NCBI GenBank assembly: GCA_965277855.1
Contig: OZ255847.1
Span: forward strand, 4,030,001 to 4,094,000
Direction of reading: 5' to 3'
DNA length: 64,000 nt
Origin: Bog-105 sp965277855
Lineage (GTDB): Bacteria; Acidobacteriota; Terriglobia; Bryobacterales; Bryobacteraceae
Both the position numbers and the translations under genes were made by a program. Under the pieces are notes generated by a model. The model did no database searches. It saw only the letters and a program-made list of their open reading frames with translations, and was not told where the DNA came from. Positions 31,556-39,886 of the stretch are shown here, one piece after another. Each line of letters opens with the position of its first letter. Position 1 is the stretch's first letter.

Positions 31556-33676
31556 ATGGCAACACCCGGTACTACGCGCAAGCGTCCTTCCACCTCCTCC
31601 CGCACTCTGCAGCGCACGGCTTCCGCTCGTCCCCGCCTCGATCAGCCCGATCTCTATCTCAACCCGCACCTCAGCCTGCTCTCCTTCCAGCAGCGTGTTC
31701 TCGAAGAAGCGCGCGACCCCGCCACCCCGCTCCTCGAGCGCATCAAGTTCCTGTCCATCCTCGCTTCGAACATCGACGAGTTCTTCATGGTCCGCGTCGC
31801 CGGTCTCTGGCAGCAGATTGAAACCCGCACCGCGGAAATCAGCATGGATGGCCGCTCTCCTACCGAGCAACTCGAACTCATTCGCCACGCCGTCAATAAC
31901 ATCTCGCTCGAAATCTACAGCCTCTGGCGTGACACCCTCCTCCCCGCACTGCGCGACGAGGGCATCTTCATTCTTGGTCTCCACGAACTCAATCCCCAGC
32001 AGAAAGTCGCCGTCGATGACTACTTCCGCCGCATCGTTTATCCCGTCCTCACTCCTCTGGCCGTCGATCAGAGCCGTCCCTTCCCGCATATCTCGAACCT
32101 CAGCCTGAACATCGCTGCTGTCATCAACAACGGCGACGAGATCGAACGCTTCGCCCGCATCAAGGTCCCCGATTCCCTGCCGCAACTCGTTCCGCTGCCG
32201 CCACAATCGACCGAACTCGCCTTCGTCTGGCTCGAAGACGCCATCAAGTCCAATCTCCGCCTGCTCTTCCCCGAGATGGAAATTCTCCGGTCCGATATGT
32301 TCCACCTCACCCGCGACGCCGAACTCGCCATTCAGGAACTCGAAACCGACGACATTCTGGAGAGCGTCCAGGAGGCCATCTGGCGTCGCCGTTTTCGCGA
32401 TGCCGTCCGCCTGCAAGTCAATCCGGACATGCCGCAGCGCCTTGTCGATATCCTCACCTCTAACCTCGAACTCGATCAGAACGAGGTCTATCGGTGCGAT
32501 GGCCCGCTCGATCTCGGCCGTGTCCGCGCCCTGCTTAGTGTCGAGCGCCCCGCCTTAAAAGACAAACCATTCGTTCCCGTCACCCCCAAACAATTCGCCG
32601 CCTCGCCCGCCAGCGAGATCTTCTCCGCCATCGCTGAGAACGACATCCTCGTTCATCACCCCTTCGAATCCTTTCAGCCTTTCATCGATTTCCTGCGCGC
32701 CGGCGCAGAGGATCCAAATGTCCTCGCCATCAAAATGACGCTCTATCGGGTCGGCCGCAACTCGCCCATCGTTGAAGCGCTTCTCGACGCCATCCAGAAC
32801 GGCAAGCAGGTCGCCGTGCTGGTCGAACTAAAGGCCCGCTTCGACGAAGAGAGCAATATCGAATGGGCGCAGAAACTTGAACGTGAAGGCGTCCACGTTG
32901 TCTATGGATTGCCGGGCCTCAAAGTCCACGCCAAAATGGCCATGCTCGTACGCCGCGAAGGCGAAGCCATCCGCCGCTACATTCATCTGGGCACCGGCAA
33001 CTACAATCCCGTCACCGCACGCATCTACACCGACCTCGGTCTATTCACCCTAAACGAAGAGATCGGCGAAGATGTCAGCGACCTCTTCAATCACCTCACC
33101 GGCTATTCGGCGAAAACTTCTTACCGCAAGCTGCTTGTCGCGCCGCACAGCATTCGCAGCGGCTTCGAGCGCCTGGTTCACGCCGAGATGCAGCGCCATA
33201 AACAGCATGGCGATGGTCATCTGATCTTCAAAATGAACGCTCTCGAAGATCCCGGCATGGTTCGCCTGCTTTACGAAGCGTCGCAAGCCGGTGTTGAAAT
33301 CGATCTCATCGTGCGCGGCGTGTGCATGCTCCGCCCCGGCCTGCCCGGCATCAGCGAAACCATTCGCGTACGCAGCATTCTCGGCCGCTTTCTCGAGCAC
33401 AGCCGCATCTACTACTTCCACAATGGCGGCGAGGAACTCATCTATGTTGGAAGCGCCGACCTTATGCCGCGCAACCTGAATCGCCGTGTCGAAGTCTTGT
33501 TCCCCATCGAGAACCGCCGCATGATTCGCCGCCTTCGCGACCGTGTTCTTGAAAAGTATCTGGAAGATGAAGCCGGCGCTCGTATCATGCAACCCGACGG
33601 CAGCTACACCCGCACGTCACCCACCGGCAAGAAACTATTCAGTAGCCAGTCTTGGTTCGCCCGCCACGAGGCTTAA
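31556..33676 (+). CDS. ppk1: Polyphosphate kinase 1
   Basis: A 706-residue enzyme that polymerises the ATP gamma-phosphate into polyphosphate. The N-terminal helical domain starts LDQPDLYLNPHLSLLSFQQRVLEEARD and has FLSILASNIDEFFMVRV. The catalytic domains carry the two PLD-like histidine segments: GLKVHAKMAMLVRR (His about 458) and YYFHNGGEELIYVGSADLMPRNLNRRVEVLFP (His about 622). RYIHLGTGNYN and EESNIEWAQKLEREGVHVVYG are also conserved. Length is typical. A PhoR-like kinase follows 37 nt downstream, suggesting a phosphate-related operon. Confidence 0.97.
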   Translation: MATPGTTRKRPSTSSRTLQRTASARPRLDQPDLYLNPHLSLLSFQQRVLEEARDPATPLLERIKFLSILASNIDEFFMVRVAGLWQQIETRTAEISMDGRSPTEQLELIRHAVNNISLEIYSLWRDTLLPALRDEGIFILGLHELNPQQKVAVDDYFRRIVYPVLTPLAVDQSRPFPHISNLSLNIAAVINNGDEIERFARIKVPDSLPQLVPLPPQSTELAFVWLEDAIKSNLRLLFPEMEILRSDMFHLTRDAELAIQELETDDILESVQEAIWRRRFRDAVRLQVNPDMPQRLVDILTSNLELDQNEVYRCDGPLDLGRVRALLSVERPALKDKPFVPVTPKQFAASPASEIFSAIAENDILVHHPFESFQPFIDFLRAGAEDPNVLAIKMTLYRVGRNSPIVEALLDAIQNGKQVAVLVELKARFDEESNIEWAQKLEREGVHVVYGLPGLKVHAKMAMLVRREGEAIRRYIHLGTGNYNPVTARIYTDLGLFTLNEEIGEDVSDLFNHLTGYSAKTSYRKLLVAPHSIRSGFERLVHAEMQRHKQHGDGHLIFKMNALEDPGMVRLLYEASQAGVEIDLIVRGVCMLRPGLPGISETIRVRSILGRFLEHSRIYYFHNGGEELIYVGSADLMPRNLNRRVEVLFPIENRRMIRRLRDRVLEKYLEDEAGARIMQPDGSYTRTSPTGKKLFSSQSWFARHEA

Positions 33677-33713
33677 CCAAGGTCTTTGATCTATCCTGCT
33701 CTTGGAGGACACT

Positions 33714-35090
33714 TTGCCCGAAGGCGTCACCGCTCGGCTAGCTGCCATTTGGATTTTGTTTGCCGCCGCCCTCCCGGTCTCCTTTTCCTGGTTACAATCC
33801 GATCTCAAACCGGGTACCGGCTTCGCAGTCTTCGTCAAATTGCTGGCCGTTATTCTAACCGCGTCCACACTGGCCGCAGTGCTCGTTTTCTACTTTCTGA
33901 AGCGGTGGCGCACCGCCGCCGAGCGCCTCGAAAACTTCGTCGTCGCGCTACCCTCCACCGAGATTACGCTCCCCGAGTATGAACCGGCTGAACTGGGCCG
34001 TCTGGCCCGTAGTCTGCGCGCCATGGCCGAACGTGTCCGCGTCGTCATGGATCGCGCCAATCTCGAGTTGTCCCGCCGCGAAACCATCCTCTCCTGCATG
34101 GCCGAAGGCGTGCTCGCCGTCGATCGCAATCTCCGTGTCATCTTCTGCAACGACGCTTTTGCCCGCGCTTTCACCCTGCGCGTCCCCTTTACCGAAGGCC
34201 GCATCCTCTACGAAGTGGTACGGGAACCGCTGATCCGCGACATTCTCCAACGCGTTGTCAGCACCGGCGAGCCCGAAACCGATCGCTTTCAGCTGCCCAG
34301 TGCCGCGGGCCGATGGTTTGAAGCCCGCGCCCTCGGCTTCAGCGAGCAGCCTCGCCAAGGGGGCGTCATCGTGCTTCACGACGTGACCGATCTCGAACGC
34401 CAGGAGCAGGTCCGCAAAGATTTCGTGGCCGACGTGTCTCACGAGCTTCGCACCCCGCTCGCCGCCATCCGCGGTTACGCGGAAACCCTGCTCGACGGCG
34501 CTCTCGACGACCAGGAGAACAACCGCAAGTTCGTCGAAATCATCCAGTCTCACGCCATCCGCCTCAACAACATCGCGTCCGATTTGCTGATTGTCTCCGA
34601 GCTCGACCGCAACGTCCCGCCGCCCATCCCGCCCGAGAAGATTTCCTTGCTCGACGTCATCCACTCAGCGGTTCATTCCGTCGAACACAATGCCTCCGTC
34701 CGCGGCGTACGAGTCGATACCGGTCGCTGCGAAGATTGCTCCGTCGTCGGCTATCGCTTTCGTCTCGAGCAGGCACTCACCAACCTCCTCGACAACGCCG
34801 TCAAATTCAATAAGCCCCAGGGCGAAGTCGCCGTCGAATGCGCCCCCGCTGACAACGGGCAAATCCGCGTCGCCATCTCCGATTCCGGCATCGGCATCCC
34901 AAGTGAAGACCTCAAGCGCATCTTCGAACGCTTCTACCGCGTCGACAAAGCCCGTTCCCGCCCCGCCGGCGGCACCGGACTCGGCCTGCCCATCGTCAAA
35001 GAAGTCGTCGAACGCATGGGGGGCGCCGTCACCGTCGAAAGCCAGCTGGGACGCGGCTCCAAATTCATCATTCTTCTCAACGCCGCCTAA
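33714..35090 (+). CDS. PhoR-like sensor histidine kinase
   Basis: A membrane histidine kinase of 458 residues. TTG 33714 is chosen because GGAGG (33704-33708) lies 5 nt before it; the next upstream in-frame TTG (33702) would cover that site. Two membrane helices (AAIWILFAAALPVSFSWL and LLAVILTASTLAAVLVFYFL) are followed by a HAMP-like linker, a PAS domain (MAEGVLAVDRNLRVIFCNDAF), the HisKA block VSHELRTPLAAIRGYAETLLDGAL and an HATPase (NLLDNAVKFN, DSGIGIP, GGTGLGLPIVKEVVERM). This order matches PhoR. No response-regulator gene lies nearby, so its partner is elsewhere. The ppk1 neighbour supports a phosphate role. Confidence 0.88.
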   Translation: MPEGVTARLAAIWILFAAALPVSFSWLQSDLKPGTGFAVFVKLLAVILTASTLAAVLVFYFLKRWRTAAERLENFVVALPSTEITLPEYEPAELGRLARSLRAMAERVRVVMDRANLELSRRETILSCMAEGVLAVDRNLRVIFCNDAFARAFTLRVPFTEGRILYEVVREPLIRDILQRVVSTGEPETDRFQLPSAAGRWFEARALGFSEQPRQGGVIVLHDVTDLERQEQVRKDFVADVSHELRTPLAAIRGYAETLLDGALDDQENNRKFVEIIQSHAIRLNNIASDLLIVSELDRNVPPPIPPEKISLLDVIHSAVHSVEHNASVRGVRVDTGRCEDCSVVGYRFRLEQALTNLLDNAVKFNKPQGEVAVECAPADNGQIRVAISDSGIGIPSEDLKRIFERFYRVDKARSRPAGGTGLGLPIVKEVVERMGGAVTVESQLGRGSKFIILLNAA

Positions 35091-35162
35091 GCTGTCAGAA
35101 AAGATCTCCCGGGGTTTGATCCAACCGCAAGAAACCAGCCGTATCAGCTAACGAGTTGAACT

Positions 35163-35660
35163 ATGCGCCCCCTAGGTTTAGAAGCCGTCATCACAAGCGA
35201 TTTTGTCTCACGGTATGAGCTTCTCACCATTCACACAACCAAGGCACCCGAATTCATCGATCTGACCGGCACGGTCCTGAAATTAGTCCGGCAATCACGC
35301 ATCGAATTCGGCATTGTCAATATTCAGACTCATCACACGACTGCGGGCTTGCTGGTAAATGAAAATGAGCCGCTGTTACTCGAAGACTTTGCGCGCCACC
35401 TGGAAGAACTCGCCGGCGCAAAGGCTCATTACCGCCACGACGAATTGGATCTGCGTACTGGAATAGCCCTACACGAACGCAAGAATGGCCATGCGCACTG
35501 CAAAGCAATGCACTTGCGTAACTCGGAAACCATTAATATCGCCCACTGCGACTTGGATCTGGGTAGATGGCAGCGCCTCTTCCTGGTCGAACTGGACACG
35601 GGATGCAGCAGGACCTTATCGATCATGCTCATGGGCTGCCGCGCGGCGGGTACCAGATGA
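35163..35660 (+). CDS. YjbQ/UPF0047 family protein
   Basis: A 165-residue protein. HHTTAGLLVNENEP (about residues 57-70) and HLRNSETINIAHCDLDLGRWQRLFLVELDTG are the family's conserved blocks, and YRHDELDLRTGIALHERKNGHAHCKAM supplies the remaining His residues. UPF0047 proteins form trimers with a metal-like site; some have weak thiamine-phosphate synthase activity, but the cellular role is unclear. The stop overlaps the ATG of the sigma factor gene by four bases, so the two are translationally coupled. Confidence 0.9.
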   Translation: MRPLGLEAVITSDFVSRYELLTIHTTKAPEFIDLTGTVLKLVRQSRIEFGIVNIQTHHTTAGLLVNENEPLLLEDFARHLEELAGAKAHYRHDELDLRTGIALHERKNGHAHCKAMHLRNSETINIAHCDLDLGRWQRLFLVELDTGCSRTLSIMLMGCRAAGTR

Positions 35661-36277
35661 ATGCCAACGGTAATGGCGAAACAGGCCTGGATGATTCAGA
35701 GTTGGTGTGCAGGGCGCAAACCGGCGACCAATCCGCATTTTCTGAGTTAGTGCGGCGGCATCAACCCGCGTCGTTGAGACTGGCCAGAACTATTCTTCGC
35801 AACTGGGAAGATGCCGAGGATGAAGTTCAAAACGCCATGTGCAAAGCATTCGAACATCTAAGGCAATTCGAACATCAGGCTCTGTTTTCCACTTGGCTGC
35901 ATCGTATCGTCTTAAACCAATGCTTCATGCGGCTCCGGCAGCTGCGCAGGCAATCCGCTCAGTCGATCGACTCCAATCCCTCCATCGACTTCAAACATGA
36001 CGCATTGCCGCCGCCTGTCATTGCTGAATCTCCAGAGAACAAGATCGCTCGTCAACAGTTGTTCCAGATCTTAGATCGGGAGGTCAATCATCTGCCGCCG
36101 GCCTTTCGTTCCGTGCTTGTGCTTAGAGATATCCGCGAACTTCCCATGCATTCGGTAGCCAAAGAATTGGGCATTACCATTTCTGCCTTGAAAAGCCGTC
36201 GTGCGCGAGCCCGCTGTGAATTGAAGGCGCGTCTGGAACGCCGCTATGGGGACAAGACTGCTATCCGGCCCGCTTGA
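35657..36277 (+). CDS. ECF RNA polymerase sigma factor
   Basis: A 206-residue extracytoplasmic-function sigma-70 factor. Region 2 is SELVCRAQTGDQSAFSELVRRHQPASLRLARTILRNWEDAEDEVQNAMCKAFEHLRQF, with the FSTWLHRIVLNQCFMRLR helix of region 2.4. Region 4 is LPPAFRSVLVLRDIRELPMHSVAKELGITISALKSRRARARCELKARLE. ATG 35657 gives an ATGA overlap with yjbQ; an upstream frame starting 35567 would run inside that gene. No anti-sigma gene follows on the same strand; the convergent anti-sigma gene at 36261 overlaps its last 17 nt but pairs with SigK. Confidence 0.92.
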   Translation: MNANGNGETGLDDSELVCRAQTGDQSAFSELVRRHQPASLRLARTILRNWEDAEDEVQNAMCKAFEHLRQFEHQALFSTWLHRIVLNQCFMRLRQLRRQSAQSIDSNPSIDFKHDALPPPVIAESPENKIARQQLFQILDREVNHLPPAFRSVLVLRDIRELPMHSVAKELGITISALKSRRARARCELKARLERRYGDKTAIRPA

Positions 36278-37013
36278 TTTCCCCGCTAAACACCAGCGTT
36301 GTGGGCTTTGCACTGGCGGATCCAACCGGCTCCATGCTGATGAGCATGGAACCCACCTGGCCTACCTCAACTGGTCCTCTCAGCACAGTGACAGCTCGCC
36401 CGTGTACATCCGTTTTGAATGATTCGATGGCCTGCGGCGCGCCATTTCTCGGCGTGATCCAGCTCTCATAAACCCAGCCCGAAGGCGGCACAGGCAGGCC
36501 ATTCACAACCATTGCCAGCCCAAGCTTCTTGTGCACGTATAGCGCGCCATGCAGCCCGCCTTTCTGGGTCTCCGTTAACGGCACTTCCACCGTTCCTGGC
36601 GCAGCGAGAATTTCGATCATGCTTGACACCCGCGCGGATTCGGGTGCCTGCGAAGGCTGTAGTGGTTCGGGCCGCCGTGCCTGGAGTATCCACACGCCAA
36701 GAGCCGCCAGCGCAAAGCTCGCCGCCAGCGCCACCAGCCAGGGAACCCAACTGCCCCGCGTGTCGGGCCTCGCTCCGATCGAACTGGCAAACCGGCGTCG
36801 CAGACGGTCGGGAGGATCCACTAGCGGAACCGCTTGGGAAATGGCCTGAGTACGGCTGAGCGCGCGCTGCAGTTGCCCTTCGCAGTGTACGCAGCCCGCT
36901 TGCAGGTGCTCGGCAAACGCGTTCGCTTCCGTTTCTTCCAGGCTGCCCAGAACGTAAAGGTCATAGCTGTCCTCAAACCGTTCGCAGCCTTGTTCCGGTA
37001 AGACGCCGCTCAT
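36261..37013 (-). CDS. RskA-type anti-sigma factor
   Basis: A 250-residue single-pass membrane protein. The cytoplasmic part (1-80) has HLQAGCVHCEGQL, the HxxxCxxC anti-sigma zinc-binding motif, and a sigma-binding helix (DSYDLYVLGSLEETEANAFAEHL). A membrane helix is at WVPWLVALAASFALAALGVWIL. The extracytoplasmic domain (LGLAMVVNGLPVPPSGWVYESWI, VLRGPVEVGQVGSMLISMEPVG) is the RskA C-terminal domain. Its ATG overlaps the stop of the SigK-like gene by four bases. It should hold that sigma factor inactive until regulated proteolysis. Confidence 0.9.
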   Translation of the reverse strand: MSGVLPEQGCERFEDSYDLYVLGSLEETEANAFAEHLQAGCVHCEGQLQRALSRTQAISQAVPLVDPPDRLRRRFASSIGARPDTRGSWVPWLVALAASFALAALGVWILQARRPEPLQPSQAPESARVSSMIEILAAPGTVEVPLTETQKGGLHGALYVHKKLGLAMVVNGLPVPPSGWVYESWITPRNGAPQAIESFKTDVHGRAVTVLRGPVEVGQVGSMLISMEPVGSASAKPTTLVFSGEIKRAG

Positions 37014-37582
37014 GCCAGGTCCGCTCCCACCAGCACGCTTCGCAGGCTCTTGAGCGCGCTACGAACTAACCCCTTCACCGTGCCAAGAGGCTTTTGCAGC
37101 TGGTGCGCGATCTCACTCTGCGACATCCCCTCGAAGTGAGTTAATTCAATTACCGCGCGCTGGTCCGAGTTGAGCGAGCCGAGTGCCGCTAGTACCGCCT
37201 GTTGATTCGCGACGCGCTCGGCTTGATTGTCGTGCGCCGAGAGCTGCTGCGGACGCTCCCAATCCCCAAAGTTTGCCGAGACAGTTTCCGGTGTGTGGCG
37301 TACCGCCCGCATATAGTCGAAAGCCCGGTTACGCGCCACCGTCACCACCCAACCTTCTAAGTTTCCCTTCTCTTCATTGAACGTGCCAATGCGGTTCCAA
37401 ATCCTCAGCAGCGCCTCCTGGGTAACGTCTTCAGCCATGGCAGTATCTTTCACGGCGCGCAGAATTACCGAGTACATCAGTTTTCCGTAGCGGTCGTACA
37501 ACTCCATCATGGCGGTTGTGTCCCGGCGCTTGAGCCGTTGCACCAAAGCAGATTCAGAAAATGCCGCCGCCGGGTCAGACAT
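37010..37582 (-). CDS. SigK-type ECF sigma factor
   Basis: A 190-residue ECF sigma factor from ATG 37582 (MSDPAAAFSESALVQRLKRRD); the open frame extends to 37744 but that part is not sigma-like. Region 2 is MMELYDRYGKLMYSVILRAVKDTAMAEDVTQEALLRIWNRIGTFNEEKGNLEGWVVTVARNRAFDYMR, and region 4 is SLNSDQRAVIELTHFEGMSQSEIAHQLQKPLGTVKGLVRSALKSLRSVL. It overlaps the RskA-like gene by four bases and follows a fasciclin-domain gene on the same strand. The set matches the SigK-RskA-MPT70/83 arrangement of actinobacteria. Confidence 0.92.
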   Translation of the reverse strand: MSDPAAAFSESALVQRLKRRDTTAMMELYDRYGKLMYSVILRAVKDTAMAEDVTQEALLRIWNRIGTFNEEKGNLEGWVVTVARNRAFDYMRAVRHTPETVSANFGDWERPQQLSAHDNQAERVANQQAVLAALGSLNSDQRAVIELTHFEGMSQSEIAHQLQKPLGTVKGLVRSALKSLRSVLVGADLA

Positions 37583-37783
37583 GGCGGTCAGTAACGAAAG
37601 CTGGTGCGAAGTGATCGCGGAAATACGTCTCGCTCGAACAGGAGGCTTGCGTCCGTTGGCCGTATAGAGTTCGAGGAGGCATCGCCGGCAGCATTCAATG
37701 AGCCAACCGTAAGATGACAGGTAGTCACAAAGTCTACCCATCATCTTAGCGGCTTTCGCTTGCTGGCAATTCGAAAGGCGAGG

Positions 37784-38311
37784 CTATGGCATCAACACCG
37801 AATCGATTACGTGAATGACACCGTTGGACTGGTAAAGATCGACGGCCGTTACCTTCGCAGTACCCCCTTTTGCGTCCGTAAGAATGACACCGTCCCCGGA
37901 CGCCATCGCGGTGAGTTCCTCGCCATTCACCGTCTTTAGCGTTGCTTTACCGCCGCCCGCCAGGATAGCCTTCTTGAGCTTCGCCGCATTTAACTTTCCG
38001 GCCACCACATGATAGGTAAGAATCTTAGTAAGCTGCTCCTTACTTTCAGGCTTCACCAGGGTGTCGACCGTGCCGGCCGGTAACTTCTGAAAGGCTTCGT
38101 TAGTCGGCGCGAACACAGTGAATGGGCCCGGGCCCGACAGAGTGTCAACCAAGCCCGCCGCCTTCACGGCGCTAACCAGCGTGCTGAAATCCGCCGACCC
38201 GGAGGCATTCTGAACGATATTCATTTTGGGAGACATGGAATCGTCGGCGGCAAAGCTCAGGGCGGAACAGCCCAGAACCAATACCGCGGCGAGTGAAGTT
38301 AGTTTTTTCAT
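37784..38311 (-). CDS. Secreted fasciclin (FAS1) domain protein
   Basis: A 175-residue exported protein. ATG 38311 gives a clean signal peptide (MKKLTSLAAVLVLGCSALSFA). One FAS1 domain follows: FSTLVSAVKAAGLVDTLSGPGPFTVFAPTNEAFQKLP, then LTKILTYHVVAGKLNAAKLKKAI and the final NGVIHVIDSVLMP. FAS1 domains mediate adhesion or matrix binding. Upstream of sigK on the same strand, it is a likely SigK target or operon member, as with MPT70 in mycobacteria. Confidence 0.93.
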   Translation of the reverse strand: MKKLTSLAAVLVLGCSALSFAADDSMSPKMNIVQNASGSADFSTLVSAVKAAGLVDTLSGPGPFTVFAPTNEAFQKLPAGTVDTLVKPESKEQLTKILTYHVVAGKLNAAKLKKAILAGGGKATLKTVNGEELTAMASGDGVILTDAKGGTAKVTAVDLYQSNGVIHVIDSVLMP

Positions 38312-38430
38312 TGTTTTTCCTTTAGGAGAGTCATCTTTCGTCAACTCGCCAGCTAATACGGCTGATTACTCCGCCATGGATCAAAATGAATCTTATTTAT
38401 TCGTGCCTACCGCAGTACAATTTGAAAACC

Positions 38431-38823
38431 ATGCCCCACCCTGACCGCCAGAACATTGCCTCCGGAACCAAATGGGAAGCGATCGTGGGCTATAGTCGAG
38501 CCGTGCGTGTCGGCTCTCGCATCTATCTCACCGGCACCACCGCTACCGATGAACAAAACGAAATCGTCGGCGTGAACGATGCCTACGCTCAAACCGCCCA
38601 GGCCATCCGCAACATCGAACGCGCCCTGCAAAAAGCCGGTGCAACACTCGCAGACGTAGTCCGTACCCGCATGTTCGTCACAGATATCTCGCGCTGGCAG
38701 GAATACGGCCGCGCCCACGGCGAGTTCTTCGCCGACATCCGCCCTTGCGCCACCATGGTCGAAGTCCGAGCTCTCATCGACCCGCGCATGCTCATTGAGA
38801 TCGAAGCCGAAGCCGAACTTTAG
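38431..38823 (+). CDS. RidA family (YjgF/YER057c/UK114) protein
   Basis: A 130-residue protein from ATG 38431. VGSRIYLTGTTATDEQ, YAQTAQAIRNIERALQKAGATLADVVRTRMFVTDISRWQEYGRAHGEFFADIRPCATMVEVRALIDPRMLIEIEAEAEL follow the RidA trimer fold. The conserved Arg in VVRTRMFVTD is present. RidA members hydrolyse reactive enamine/imine intermediates. A longer frame starting 38386 adds residues unlike the family. Confidence 0.92.
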   Translation: MPHPDRQNIASGTKWEAIVGYSRAVRVGSRIYLTGTTATDEQNEIVGVNDAYAQTAQAIRNIERALQKAGATLADVVRTRMFVTDISRWQEYGRAHGEFFADIRPCATMVEVRALIDPRMLIEIEAEAEL

Positions 38824-38968
38824 CTCAGTAAAGCAGAAGATCTGTTCGCGCTGCCAATCGAAGCCATGGCAATCGGTTCTGTCTCGAAATCAACTCGCCG
38901 ATCGCAGACACGAGATGCCCGTAGGTGGGCTCCCGATTAGCCCAAGTACAATACCTAATTCAGGCAAA

Positions 38969-39886
38969 ATGCGAGTCATAAGCAGTTTTGTGTCTATACC
39001 TCTCTGGACAGTGCTGACGTTCACGGGTCAAGTATGGGCGCAAACTCCCCCTACCTCAACTCCCGCGCCTCCTCCTCCACGCGCCGCGGAGAGTGGAAAT
39101 CAGCAGCACCGCGTTGGCGGTTTTGTTCCCGGCCAAAAACGCCCTCCCGGAGATCCCGCCCAGATCGCGCATGGCAAAGTGCTCTTCGAAATCAATTGCC
39201 GTGGCTGCCATGGAGCTGACTTGCGCGGTGGCGACTTGGGCGGTCCGAATCTGCTCCGCTCCCAGGTCGCCCTCAGCGATCAGGATGGCGAACTCATCGT
39301 GCCCATCATTCAGGGCAGCCGCCAGAAAATGGGCATGCCCGCCATCGGCTTGAATACCGCCGATGCGAAGTCTGTCGCCGCTTACGTACGCAGTGTGGAA
39401 GAGACGATCGGGCAACAGGGCACGCCTCCCTCGGCCGGCCGCGAAGCGCCCAGCATCCTCGTAGGCAACGCCGCCGAAGGCCAGGCCTTCTTCGCCGCTA
39501 AATGCAGCGGCTGTCATTCCGCCACCGGAGATCTGAAAGGCCTCGCCACCAGAATCTCCGATCCCAAAACTCTACAGACCGCCTGGGTAGCCGGCGGCAC
39601 TCGTGGCGAACTCTCCGACGACACACCGGGCGCTCAGAACCCGCGCACCGTAACCGCTACTGTGACCCTGCCGTCCGGCGAAAATGTCGAGGGCCAGTTG
39701 CTGCACATCGACGACTTTCTGATCAGCCTCAAGTTAGCCGATGGAACCGAACGTTCCTTCGAGCGGAATGACGGTGTTCCTAAAGTTGTCATGCGCGATC
39801 CCATGAAGGGTCACCGTGATCTCTTTCCCATCTACACCGACAAAGACATTCACGACGTGACCGCCTACTTGGTGACCTTAAAATGA
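38969..39886 (+). CDS. Dihaem cytochrome c with inserted beta domain
   Basis: A periplasmic cytochrome of 305 residues with a signal peptide (RVISSFVSIPLWTVLTFTGQVWA). Two haem sites are seen: INCRGCHGADLRGG and AAKCSGCHSATGDLKG. A Pro-rich stretch (PTSTPAPPPPRA) follows the signal. In the second cytochrome domain, between the CxxCH and the last helix (YTDKDIHDVTAYLVTL), a segment of about 60 residues (TVTATVTLPSGENVEGQLLHIDDFLISLKLADG) is beta-like. The PQQ dehydrogenase overlaps its stop by four bases, so this is its electron acceptor. Confidence 0.9.
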   Translation: MRVISSFVSIPLWTVLTFTGQVWAQTPPTSTPAPPPPRAAESGNQQHRVGGFVPGQKRPPGDPAQIAHGKVLFEINCRGCHGADLRGGDLGGPNLLRSQVALSDQDGELIVPIIQGSRQKMGMPAIGLNTADAKSVAAYVRSVEETIGQQGTPPSAGREAPSILVGNAAEGQAFFAAKCSGCHSATGDLKGLATRISDPKTLQTAWVAGGTRGELSDDTPGAQNPRTVTATVTLPSGENVEGQLLHIDDFLISLKLADGTERSFERNDGVPKVVMRDPMKGHRDLFPIYTDKDIHDVTAYLVTLK

